From Salinisphaera sp040361255 (GTDB taxonomy: Bacteria > Pseudomonadota > Gammaproteobacteria > Nevskiales > Salinisphaeraceae): a DNA stretch of 64,000 nt. Positions 26,018-34,294 of this stretch are shown here, one piece after another. Every line of letters begins with the position of its first letter. The stretch's first letter is position 1. Below the pieces are notes generated by a model that saw only the letters and a program-made list of their open reading frames with translations, was not told the DNA's origin and searched no databases. Both the position numbers and the translations under genes were made by a program. The stretch lies in contig NZ_APNG01000002.1 of NCBI RefSeq assembly GCF_040361255.1, forward strand, positions 1 through 64,000, given 5' to 3'.

Positions 26018-26986
26018 ATGAGTATCCAGCCGCTTCTCAAGCCGGTCGATGACGATATGCGCGCGGTCGATGCGCTGATCCGCGCACGCCTGAATTCGGA
26101 CGTCATCCTCATCAACACCCTGGGCGAATACATTATTTCCAGCGGTGGCAAGCGTTTGCGACCCGCGCTGGTGCTACTGGCCGCGCGTGCGAGTGGCTAT
26201 AGCGGCGAAAAACAGCACCTGCTCGCCGCGATCATCGAATTTATCCATACCGCGACGCTGTTGCACGACGACGTGGTCGACGAATCGACCATGCGCCGCG
26301 GTCAGCAGACCGCGAATACGGTCTGGGGTAACGACGCCAGCGTACTCACCGGCGATTTTCTGTATTCGCGCGCATTCCAGATGATGGTGGAGCTGGAAAG
26401 CTTCGACGTCATGCGCGTTCTCGCCGACGCGACCAACCGGATTGCCGAGGGTGAGGTCATGCAGCTGATGTATGCCCATAACCCGGATCTCGCCGAGGCG
26501 GACTACCTGGAAGTGGTGGATCGCAAGACCGCCAGCCTGTTCTCGGCCGGCTGTCGCCTGGCGGCCCAGCTGGGTGGCTGCGACGCGCAGCAGCAACAGG
26601 CCATGGCCGACTATGGCCGCCACCTGGGCGTGGCTTTTCAGGTCATTGATGACGCGCTCGACTACGGCCGCGGCGATGGCAACTACGGCAAGAACGTCGG
26701 CGACGATCTCGCCGAAGGCAAGGCCACCCTGCCCGTGATCCGCGCGTTAGCCTGCCTGGACGCCGATACGGCGGCTCCGATTCGGGCTGCTATTCGTGAT
26801 GGCGACCTCAATGCCATGGATTCGATCATGAAAGCGATTGAATCCACTCAAGCGATGGCATACACTTGCCGCCGCGCTGAGGAGGAAGCCGCCAAGGCTA
26901 TCGCCGCCCTCGACGCTTTCGAGGAGTCCGAAGCAAAGCGAGGGCTCATCGAGCTGGCCGAGTTCTCGGCCCAGCGACGACACTAA
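26018..26986 (+). CDS. ispB: Octaprenyl (polyprenyl) diphosphate synthase
   Basis: 322 residues. The two aspartate-rich motifs of trans-prenyltransferases are present: LLHDDVVDESTMRRG and FQVIDDALDYGRGD. Between them lie GGKRLRPALVLLAA and the chain-length region. It makes the side chain of ubiquinone. Its position divergent from rplU is conserved in gammaproteobacteria. A tRNA-Pro follows 3 bp after the stop. Confidence 0.95.
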   Translation: MSIQPLLKPVDDDMRAVDALIRARLNSDVILINTLGEYIISSGGKRLRPALVLLAARASGYSGEKQHLLAAIIEFIHTATLLHDDVVDESTMRRGQQTANTVWGNDASVLTGDFLYSRAFQMMVELESFDVMRVLADATNRIAEGEVMQLMYAHNPDLAEADYLEVVDRKTASLFSAGCRLAAQLGGCDAQQQQAMADYGRHLGVAFQVIDDALDYGRGDGNYGKNVGDDLAEGKATLPVIRALACLDADTAAPIRAAIRDGDLNAMDSIMKAIESTQAMAYTCRRAEEEAAKAIAALDAFEESEAKRGLIELAEFSAQRRH

Positions 26987-26989
26987 AAT

Positions 26990-27066
26990 CGGAGTATAGC
27001 TCAGCTTGGTAGAGCGCCACCTTCGGGAGGTGGAGGTCGTAGGTTCAAATCCTGCTACTCCGACCA
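26990..27066 (+). tRNA. tRNA-Pro (anticodon CGG)
   Basis: A 77-nt cloverleaf with acceptor arms CGGAGTA/TACTCCG, anticodon stem CCACC/GGTGG around the loop TTCGGGA, a T-loop GGTTCAAATCC and encoded CCA. The anticodon CGG reads CCG. It may be co-transcribed with ispB. Confidence 0.97.
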
Positions 27067-27148
27067 TTGACTCGTCTTTCCCGACTTCTTCCTGATCGCC
27101 ACGGGCGTATCGGCGACAAAAGCCGATAACACCCTTTGCCCGCGGGCG

Positions 27149-27180
27149 CGAAAGCCGGGCGCGACACGCCCGGGCTTTCG
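27149..27180. terminator. Hairpin, likely terminator of the hemerythrin-like gene
   Basis: A near-perfect stem CGAAAGCCGGGCG/CGCCCGGGCTTTCG with a 5-nt loop, just past the stop of the minus-strand gene. There is no long T run, so termination may be Rho-assisted. Confidence 0.5.
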
Positions 27181-27198
27181 GCTATCTGGCTCGTCGCT

Positions 27199-27642
27199 TC
27201 AGGCGCCGGCCTGTTCCTCCATCATGTCGTCGTAGGTCTTGGCCAGTTCAGTCTTGTCGCGCTCGCTCAATACCTTGCCGGCGACCTGAAAGACTTCCTG
27301 TTCTTCTTCATCGAGGTGATGGGTCACCAGTTCCTGCAGCTGCTTGGCGTAGGTAAGCCAGGCCGGCGAGCTGTAATCGGTCTGCTCCAGCGTTTCCACC
27401 AGCTCGTCGATCTCATGATGCTCGGCCACGCTGTGGCGCGCTTTTTCCTGCGTCTGATCGTATTCCATCAGCGGCACATAAAAATGTCGCTCCTCGGCGG
27501 CCGCATGATGATGAAGCTCCGCCTTGAGCGCCGCGAACAGCCCCTCGCGCTTGTCGGTATCGCCGTGCGTGTCGGTGAGCGCGTCGAGTAGGCGGCGTTG
27601 CTTGTCGTGGCTTTCACGCAACGCTTCGAAGATATTTTTCAC
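27199..27642 (-). CDS. Hemerythrin (HHE) domain protein
   Basis: 147 residues, all helical. Histidine and glutamate ligands are spaced as in hemerythrin-like proteins: ESHDKQRRLL, ELHHHAAAEERHFYVPLMEY, SVAEHHEIDELV and THHLDEEEQEVF. Such proteins hold a di-iron site and are linked to oxygen, NO or oxidative stress. It is a single gene, divergent from pilB. Confidence 0.88.
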   Translation of the reverse strand: MKNIFEALRESHDKQRRLLDALTDTHGDTDKREGLFAALKAELHHHAAAEERHFYVPLMEYDQTQEKARHSVAEHHEIDELVETLEQTDYSSPAWLTYAKQLQELVTHHLDEEEQEVFQVAGKVLSERDKTELAKTYDDMMEEQAGA

Positions 27643-27808
27643 GTATTGTCCTTATGTCGTCTCGGTGGTCTTTAGTGCATTGATGGTACCGTGGCCGAAG
27701 ACCGCATAAAATCCGGTCGGACACCGATGCGCAAGCCGCCCGCCATCGCACCTTCTCGCCGGTGCGGCTCGGGCGTAACCGGTGCCGAAATCATTTCGAG
27801 AACACCCT

Positions 27809-29542
27809 ATGGCCACGAAGAAGAATACGCTCGCAACCCCGGCACTGGGCGGGCTGGCGCGGCAACTCGTCGAGGATCGGCTCATCGATGCCGACAAGGC
27901 GCGCGAGATCCAGAACGAAGCCCAACAGGAAGGCGAGTCCTTCGTGGCACGCGTGGTCAGCCGTGGCGTGCTGTCCGCGGCGGTACTGGCCAAGGCCGCC
28001 TGCGAAGAATTTTCCATGCCGCTACTGGATTTGCGTGCGGTCGATATCGACCAGATGCCGATCAAGAAGGTGCCGGAAAACCTGATCCGCAAGCACGAAG
28101 TCCTGCCGCTCTATGAGCGCGGCCGCGACCTGATGGTAGCGGTCGCCGATCCGACCAATCTGCAGGCGCTGGATGAATTCAAGTTCAGCACGGGCCTGAA
28201 TATCGAGCCGATCCTGGTCGAACAGGACAAGCTCGCCAAGGCGATCGAAAACGCCTTCAGTGCGATCGACAGCGCCATGGCGGGCCTCGACGACGTCTCG
28301 CTGGATGGTCTGAGTTTCGATGATGCCGCCGACAGCAACGAAGCCGCCTCCGATGCCAGTCGTGTCGATTCCGACGACGCGCCGGTGGTGCGCTTCGTCA
28401 ACAAGGTCATGCTCGATGCCATTCACAAGGGCGCGTCGGATATTCATTTCGAGCCCTATGAAAAAAGCTATCGCGTGCGCCTGCGCCAGGACGGCGTACT
28501 GCGCGAGGTGGCCGCGCCTCCGGCCGGACTGGGCATGCGCCTTTCGGCACGCCTGAAGGTCATGGCCCGCCTGGATCTGGCCGAACGGCGTGTACCGCAG
28601 GACGGACGGATCAAACTCAACCTGTCGAAGAACCGATCGATCGACTTTCGTGTGTCGACCTGCCCCACCCTGCACGGCGAAAAGATCGTGCTGCGTATCC
28701 TCGACCCGACCAGCGCCCAGCTGGGCATCGAGGCCCTGGGGTACGAAGCCGATCAGCGCGCGCTGTTCGAAGAGACGATCCACCGGCCTTACGGCATGGT
28801 CCTGGTCACGGGGCCCACGGGTAGCGGTAAAACCGTGTCGCTGTATACAGCGCTGAACATGCTCAACACCGCCGACCGCAATATCTCGACCGCCGAGGAC
28901 CCGGCCGAAATCAACCTGCCCGGCATCAATCAGGTCAATGTGCATCCCAAGGTCGGACTCACCTTCGCCAGTTGCCTGCGCGCGTTCCTGCGCCAGGATC
29001 CGGACGTGATCATGGTGGGTGAGATTCGTGATCTGGAGACCGCCGAGATCGCGATCAAGGCCGCCCAGACCGGCCATATGGTGCTGTCCACGCTGCATAC
29101 CAACGATGCGCCGCAAACGCTTACGCGCCTCGTGAACATGGGTGTGCCGGCGTACAACATCGCGGCTTCGGTATCGCTGATCATTGCCCAGCGTCTGGCA
29201 CGCCGACTGTGCAACCACTGCAAGGTCGAAGCCCAGATTCCGCGCGAAGAACTCATTGCCGAGGGCTTTCGCGAAGACGAGGTCGACGAACTGCGTCTTT
29301 TCGAGGCCAACCCGGAGGGTTGCGACAACTGCACCAACGGCTACAAGGGCCGGGTCGGCATCTATCAGGTGATGCCGGTCACTGACGAGATCGGCCAGAT
29401 CATCATGGAAGGCGGCAACGCCGGCGATATCGAACGCCAGGCCGAACGCGACGGTGTGATCGATCTGCGCGAAGCCGGACTCCAGAAAATGCGGACCGGC
29501 GTACTCAGCCTGGCCGAAGTCAACCGCGTAACCGTCGACTAG
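27809..29542 (+). CDS. pilB: Type IV pilus assembly ATPase PilB
   Basis: 577 residues from ATG 27809; an upstream ATG at 27782 is less likely. The N-terminal MshEN domain is followed by a GspE/PilB motor: Walker A GPTGSGKTVSLY, Asp box, Walker B DPDVIMVGEIRDLETAEI, His box STLHTNDAPQTLTRL, and a tetracysteine zinc site (CNHC and CDNC). The phrase TLHTNDAPQTL is typical of PilB rather than GspE. It powers pilus extension with PilC in the inner membrane. pilC and pilD, its usual neighbours, are not here. Confidence 0.92.
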   Translation: MATKKNTLATPALGGLARQLVEDRLIDADKAREIQNEAQQEGESFVARVVSRGVLSAAVLAKAACEEFSMPLLDLRAVDIDQMPIKKVPENLIRKHEVLPLYERGRDLMVAVADPTNLQALDEFKFSTGLNIEPILVEQDKLAKAIENAFSAIDSAMAGLDDVSLDGLSFDDAADSNEAASDASRVDSDDAPVVRFVNKVMLDAIHKGASDIHFEPYEKSYRVRLRQDGVLREVAAPPAGLGMRLSARLKVMARLDLAERRVPQDGRIKLNLSKNRSIDFRVSTCPTLHGEKIVLRILDPTSAQLGIEALGYEADQRALFEETIHRPYGMVLVTGPTGSGKTVSLYTALNMLNTADRNISTAEDPAEINLPGINQVNVHPKVGLTFASCLRAFLRQDPDVIMVGEIRDLETAEIAIKAAQTGHMVLSTLHTNDAPQTLTRLVNMGVPAYNIAASVSLIIAQRLARRLCNHCKVEAQIPREELIAEGFREDEVDELRLFEANPEGCDNCTNGYKGRVGIYQVMPVTDEIGQIIMEGGNAGDIERQAERDGVIDLREAGLQKMRTGVLSLAEVNRVTVD

Positions 29543-29544
29543 CG

Positions 29545-29961
29545 TCAGTAATTCGGCCAGATGCCGGGCGTCACCAGCTCCAGCAGATGGGCGTCCGGAT
29601 CGCGAAAATAAATGCTGATCGCGCCCTGCGGCCAATGCGTTCGCCCTTCGATGACAATATCGTTGGCCTGTAGATGCCGTTCCCAGTCGGCGAGCGCCTC
29701 GGCCTCGATTGCAAAGGCGATATGCTGGCGCCCTGTGCCGTCGTGGGGCGGGATCGTGCCCCGGCCCTCCGGCAATTCGACGGTTTCGCGGGTTTCGCCT
29801 TCGGCGAAGATCAACAACATGTTCCAGGCCAGCGCGTAGGCGGTAAACCGATGATCGGCCGTATGCGCCTGCAATCCCATGACCGACTCGAAGAAGTCGC
29901 GGGCCGCGTTCATATCGCGCGTGTAGAGCACGGTTTCTACAACGCCCTTGAGTTGCGGCAT
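29545..29961 (-). CDS. VOC (glyoxalase/dioxygenase fold) family protein
   Basis: 138 residues built of two beta-alpha-beta-beta-beta units. Possible metal ligands are Glu in VVETVLYTRD, His in GRQHIAFAI and Glu in HLLELVTPGIW. The substrate cannot be told; family members include fosfomycin-resistance enzymes, glyoxalases and ring-cleaving dioxygenases. It converges on pilB with a 2-bp gap. Confidence 0.8.
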   Translation of the reverse strand: MPQLKGVVETVLYTRDMNAARDFFESVMGLQAHTADHRFTAYALAWNMLLIFAEGETRETVELPEGRGTIPPHDGTGRQHIAFAIEAEALADWERHLQANDIVIEGRTHWPQGAISIYFRDPDAHLLELVTPGIWPNY

Positions 29962-30004
29962 CGGGGGCTCCTTTGGGGCAGGCCGTGTCGTTCGTGGCGG
30001 CCGC

Positions 30005-30619
30005 TTAGTCGTCGTAGCCGCGATCGCGGGTATCGGTTTCCACCACGACGGCGTTTTCGAGGGTTACCTCGCGCAGCAGTCGGCTACTACCGAAATTGAA
30101 TATCCAGCGTTCGCGATAAACCGGTACCACGCCGCGGGCCCGGCGATAGTCGTACACGCCATCGTCGTTACGCGCGCTATATACATAGGCGCCACTTTTC
30201 TGTACTGGCTGACCACAGGCCACGAGTAGCCGGTACTTGCTCATGCCGCGCACGATATCGCTCGGCCGACAGCCCGAGCCGTTGCCCGACACGCTGAACC
30301 CGTAACCGTCTTCGCGAATACGCTCGAGCTCGCCATCGCGAAAACGCAGAATCTGAAGCAGACGCCGCGGACCGCGATTGTAGGTCCACTCTTCCATATC
30401 GGGCACCGCCCCATAGGCGATGCTCGTGCCGCCGATCCAGGGATCGACGAAATCGGGCTCGCCGCAGTTCGCACGAACCACGGCCGCCGGATCACCCGTT
30501 TGAACCAGTGAGCCACCACAGCGCAGGTTGTCGGCGTGGGCCGGCGCGCTCAACAGGCACGCGAGCCCGACCAACGCAGCCACGGCCATGCCATAGCGAC
30601 CCGTGTTCGATTTTGTCAT
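30005..30619 (-). CDS. DUF2845 exported protein, coupled to gspB
   Basis: 204 residues with a signal peptide (cleavage near APAHA, residue 29). It contains two related cysteine-containing beta units (LRCGGSLVQTGD... and the second around KYRLLVACGQPVQKSG), typical of DUF2845. The start overlaps the gspB stop (TAATG), so it is the third gene of the gspA-gspB operon. A periplasmic role near the secretion machine is suggested by context only. Confidence 0.75.
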   Translation of the reverse strand: MTKSNTGRYGMAVAALVGLACLLSAPAHADNLRCGGSLVQTGDPAAVVRANCGEPDFVDPWIGGTSIAYGAVPDMEEWTYNRGPRRLLQILRFRDGELERIREDGYGFSVSGNGSGCRPSDIVRGMSKYRLLVACGQPVQKSGAYVYSARNDDGVYDYRRARGVVPVYRERWIFNFGSSRLLREVTLENAVVVETDTRDRGYDD

Positions 30620-31443
30620 TAGCCCGGGCCTCGCACGTGGTAACGCCTGCCTTGATAATTGAGTGTGGCGCCGGTGGCATCGATACTCTCCACCGCCGGC
30701 CCCTGCGCAAGGCGCTCGCCTTCATGGTAGCGCTGTCCGCGCACGAGGATGAAACTGCGCCCGGGTACCGAGCTGTAGAGATGGCCGTTGATGGCAACGT
30801 CCGGCGCGCCCGGCGGGGGGCTGTCGGCGACCGGCGCGCCGCGCTCCTCGTCGGCGACAAAGCCGGCGTCGTCATCCAGCGGCGTGGCCGAATAGGTCAC
30901 TTTGCCACCCGCACGCGGGCGTGCATCCACCGGCGCATCGGGCAGCGACTCGACGGGCGTGTCGTTATCGCTATTGCGGCGTGACGGCGGCAACGTGGGG
31001 CTTGCGGCCGTGTCGGTCGCGCTCGATTGCACAGCGCTACCCGCAGCGCCGACCACGGGCGCTGCGGCTTCGGGCTCTGGCTCGCTGGCGGGCGTCGCAT
31101 CCTTTGTGGCTGAGGAGTCATCAGAACGTACAGCCGTGCGCTGAGGACGTTCGGCGGTCGCGGGCGACGTTACGCTTTCATCGGCGGTATCGCCTTGTAC
31201 CGCGGGCTGCGACTGCTGTTCTGTGGCCGGCGATGCCACCAGCCCGGCAGAAACCGAGGCGGGCAGGAATAGATAGACCAGCAAGGCCGCGTTACACAGT
31301 ACGAGCACGCCCACCAGCCAGCGCAGCGCGCGGCCGGCGCTCCCCTCGGCGGGGCCGCCACCAGCTACCGATCGCATATCGGCACGCTGATTTTCGTGGC
31401 GTTCGCGCTCGGCTTTTTTCAGTGCATCGACGAGATACGACAC
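30619..31443 (-). CDS. gspB: T2SS accessory protein GspB
   Basis: 274 residues. It starts MSYLVDALKKAERERHENQR, the hallmark of GspB/ExeB. One membrane helix lies at about 40-62, then a long Ala/Ser/Pro/Asp-rich periplasmic linker, and a C-terminal conserved domain (INGHLYSSVPGRSFILVRGQ, ending at GRRYHVRGPG). With GspA it helps insert or position the secretin through the peptidoglycan. It starts 3 bp after the gspA stop. Confidence 0.88.
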   Translation of the reverse strand: MSYLVDALKKAERERHENQRADMRSVAGGGPAEGSAGRALRWLVGVLVLCNAALLVYLFLPASVSAGLVASPATEQQSQPAVQGDTADESVTSPATAERPQRTAVRSDDSSATKDATPASEPEPEAAAPVVGAAGSAVQSSATDTAASPTLPPSRRNSDNDTPVESLPDAPVDARPRAGGKVTYSATPLDDDAGFVADEERGAPVADSPPPGAPDVAINGHLYSSVPGRSFILVRGQRYHEGERLAQGPAVESIDATGATLNYQGRRYHVRGPG

Positions 31444-31446
31444 GCC

Positions 31447-33306
31447 CTACTCCTGTTCCACCGGTTTCAAGGCCGGGGACCCCGGCGACGGCACCGCGCC
31501 ATTGAGCATCATCTGCGTGCGCGGGCCGGCCATGCCGTCCGCCTCGAGACCGTTGGCGGCCTGGAAATCGCGCAGACGGCGCTCGAGCGCATCGTCATAG
31601 ACTGGCGACGCCGGGCCCAGGCGCGTTTCCGGGTTCTTGCCGTCAATGCGATCGAGACGCTTGCGTAACCACACCACCGCCGATCCAACCGCGCCCGGCT
31701 GGATCAGGCCCACGCCCGAATCCGCGCGCCAGACCACTTCGAACTCTCCATTCCAGATACGCAGCAACGCCATGCGCGAAATACGGCGCGTACCGTTTTC
31801 GCCCACCAGCGTTGCGTCGTCGTCTTCGAGCGAGCTCAGCAACACCTTGTGGGTACGGCCGTCGTGACGAATGGTCAGCAGCGCCGGGCGATTGTAGCGT
31901 TCGATCATGGAGAAGCTGCCCCGGTCGGCCAGACAACGCAGATCGCCGATCCTCAGATTCTCGCAACCGCTGCGCACCTGGGCGCCGAACACGCCCCACA
32001 GGCGTAGCAACTGGGTGATGGTGGCATCGCCGGCGGGCACGCCCTTGAGCGCGGCGGTGTTGTCGGCGCTAAGTTCGCCGCCGCTGTCGCTACTGATGCT
32101 GGTCGCTTCGGCTTCACCGGGCGTCGACACCTTATCGGCCGTCGGCGGGCTGGACGCATCCTGGGTGTCGTCACTCGCGACCTGCGTGCCGTCGTTCTTA
32201 TCCGCGGGCGAATCGTCGGCCGCCGCCCCGCTGCCGTCTTCCGGGCTATAACTGTCGCCGCCCTCGCCGCGCGCGCTGGCGGCGGGCTCGCCCGGCACGC
32301 CCGTTGTGCCATCGGGCTGCGCTGACGACTCGTGCGTATCGACCGCGACCGCCGGTGCGGAAGCCCCCGAGGATTTCACCCAGTCCGCTGCGCGACTGAG
32401 TTCGATACCGGGATACCAGGCCAGCGCGCCCACCACCGCGAGTGCTGCCAGGCTGAGCGCGGGCACCGCCACCCGTAGCCAGCGCGCGCGGCGTTCGCGC
32501 GGCAGGGTTTCGGCGGCGGCACGCAGCACCATGGGCGCGCCGATACGCGCACGCGAATGGGCATAGCCGCCCATGAGCGCGCGCTCGCAGACCATGTTGA
32601 TCAGGCGCGGAATCCCCCCGGTCACCCGCCGCACCGCAAACAGCGCCGGTCCGGTAAACAGATGCGGCGGCCCGCCCGCCAGACGCAGTCGATGCTGGAC
32701 GTAGGCCCGCGTTTCACCATAGCCCAGCGGCTTGAGCTTGAAGCGCGCGGTGATGCGCTGCGAGAGCTGGCGCAGGTCGTGCCGGGCAAGCAGCTGTTCG
32801 AGCTCGGGCTGGCCCACCAGGATGATGCGCAGCAGCTTGTGCTTGTGGGTTTCCAGATTGGTCAGCAGCCGCAGTTGTTCGAGCACGCCGCGGCTCAAGT
32901 TCTGGGCCTCGTCGATCACCAGCACGGTCCGCCGGTTGCGCGCGTGGGTTTCCAGCAAATGCCGGTTCAAACGATCGACCAGGTCCTTGAGCGAGGTATC
33001 GCGGCGGGCATCGTAGCTCGCGCCCAGTTCGTCGCAGATGGTGGCCACGAACTCGCGCACCTCCAGATGCGGGTTCCAGCACAGCGCGATATCCAGATCA
33101 GGCATGTCGTTGTCGACCAGCGCACGAATGAGCGTGGTCTTGCCCGTGCCCACTTCGCCAATCAACGCCACGAAGCCGCTGTGTTCGCCGGCGCCGTAGA
33201 GCAGATGGCCTAACGCCTCGCGGTGGCTGGCGCTCAGATACAGAAACGCCGGGTCGGGCGTGACCGAAAAGGGATAATCGTCAAAGCCGTAATAGCGCAG
33301 ATACAT
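31447..33306 (-). CDS. gspA: T2SS accessory ATPase GspA (ExeA-like)
   Basis: 619 residues from ATG at 33306, chosen because the family starts MYLRYYGFDDYPFSVTPDP. The N-terminal cytoplasmic AAA domain has Walker A GEVGTGKTTLI and Walker B VLVIDEAQNLS. There is a membrane helix near residue 290, a disordered Asp/Ser/Pro-rich periplasmic linker and a C-terminal peptidoglycan-binding domain (LRDFQAANGLEADGMAGPRT). It works with GspB to place the secretin and is divergent from gspC across about 130 bp that must hold both promoters. Confidence 0.92.
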   Translation of the reverse strand: MYLRYYGFDDYPFSVTPDPAFLYLSASHREALGHLLYGAGEHSGFVALIGEVGTGKTTLIRALVDNDMPDLDIALCWNPHLEVREFVATICDELGASYDARRDTSLKDLVDRLNRHLLETHARNRRTVLVIDEAQNLSRGVLEQLRLLTNLETHKHKLLRIILVGQPELEQLLARHDLRQLSQRITARFKLKPLGYGETRAYVQHRLRLAGGPPHLFTGPALFAVRRVTGGIPRLINMVCERALMGGYAHSRARIGAPMVLRAAAETLPRERRARWLRVAVPALSLAALAVVGALAWYPGIELSRAADWVKSSGASAPAVAVDTHESSAQPDGTTGVPGEPAASARGEGGDSYSPEDGSGAAADDSPADKNDGTQVASDDTQDASSPPTADKVSTPGEAEATSISSDSGGELSADNTAALKGVPAGDATITQLLRLWGVFGAQVRSGCENLRIGDLRCLADRGSFSMIERYNRPALLTIRHDGRTHKVLLSSLEDDDATLVGENGTRRISRMALLRIWNGEFEVVWRADSGVGLIQPGAVGSAVVWLRKRLDRIDGKNPETRLGPASPVYDDALERRLRDFQAANGLEADGMAGPRTQMMLNGAVPSPGSPALKPVEQE

Positions 33307-33436
33307 GCGAACAAACAAGCGAGGCGGCAACCCGCCAAGTCTAACCCGCACCCGCAGCCGCGCAAACTCGTATGGTCAAGGTGAAAATCTTTCTGTGCGC
33401 AAGCGCGAAACGTTTGTGCTGGGTTAGACTTGCCGG

Positions 33437-34294
33437 ATGGCCGTAGAACTCTCACGCGACGCGCAGCGCTGGCTCGCCCGACTGCCGGAAATCGTCAACA
33501 TTGTGCTCGTGATTCTGATCGCGCTGTCGTTGGCGCGATTGTTCTGGCTGGCGTGGCCGGCCGGCGACAACGAACTGACCCCGGCAACCACCGCACAGCA
33601 GTCCGCAAAAGACGAAAGCGGCGCGGTGGATGTGGATACCATTGCCAGCGCGCATCTGTTCGGCGAACAAACGGTCAAGGATCGCGCCGCTGAACAACGC
33701 GAGATCATCAACGCGCCGGAAACCCGGCTCAATCTCGTGTTGACCGGCATCGTCTCCGAGGCCAACGGGGATCGTTCGCGCGCGCTGATCAAGAGCGGGC
33801 GCAACGATCAGGACAGCTATGCCGTGGGTGACGATGTCAGCAACGGCGTGAAACTGCATGCCATTTATGCCAATCGCGTCATCCTCGACCGTAGCGGCCG
33901 CTACGAAACACTCACGCTGGAAAGTGTGAAACAGGCCCGTAATCTGGCAGGCGTAAAACGCACCCAGGCCGTGTCCAGCGATCTGGCCCAGGACCTGGGT
34001 GAAGTCCGTAAACAGATCCTGGCCAATCCGGCAAATGCCCAGCGATACATTCGCTTGCAGCCGGAGCGACAAAACGGCAACCTCGTTGGCTACCGGATAT
34101 ATCCGGGGGCCGACCGAGGGCTTTTTGAAAAGGCCGGCCTTAAATCGGGGGAACTGGTCACCGCTGTCAACGGGCAGCCGCTCGACAACCCGGCCGCGTC
34201 GCTCAAGCTGTTGAGCAATCTGGCCTCGGCGAGCAGCGCGTCGGTGACGCTCGAACGCGATGGCCAGCAACGTACCGTCACGGTGAATTTTTAG
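33437..34294 (+). CDS. gspC: T2SS inner-membrane platform protein GspC
   Basis: 285 residues. A membrane helix lies at about 20-42, followed by the HR domain that contacts the secretin (TRLNLVLTGIVSEANGDRSRAL) and a C-terminal PDZ domain (YPGADRGLFEKAGLKSGELV). It links the inner-membrane platform with GspD. It is the first gene of gspC-N, and gspD begins directly after its stop. Confidence 0.93.
   Translation: MAVELSRDAQRWLARLPEIVNIVLVILIALSLARLFWLAWPAGDNELTPATTAQQSAKDESGAVDVDTIASAHLFGEQTVKDRAAEQREIINAPETRLNLVLTGIVSEANGDRSRALIKSGRNDQDSYAVGDDVSNGVKLHAIYANRVILDRSGRYETLTLESVKQARNLAGVKRTQAVSSDLAQDLGEVRKQILANPANAQRYIRLQPERQNGNLVGYRIYPGADRGLFEKAGLKSGELVTAVNGQPLDNPAASLKLLSNLASASSASVTLERDGQQRTVTVNF

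Noticed and set aside
26990..27066. Attachment site of the island at tRNA-Pro
   Set aside because: The integrase is 15 kb away on the other side of conserved genes, and no tRNA 3'-end duplicate is seen near 12 kb.
28022..29635. Long minus frame opposite pilB
   Set aside because: Antisense shadow; pilB motifs are unambiguous.
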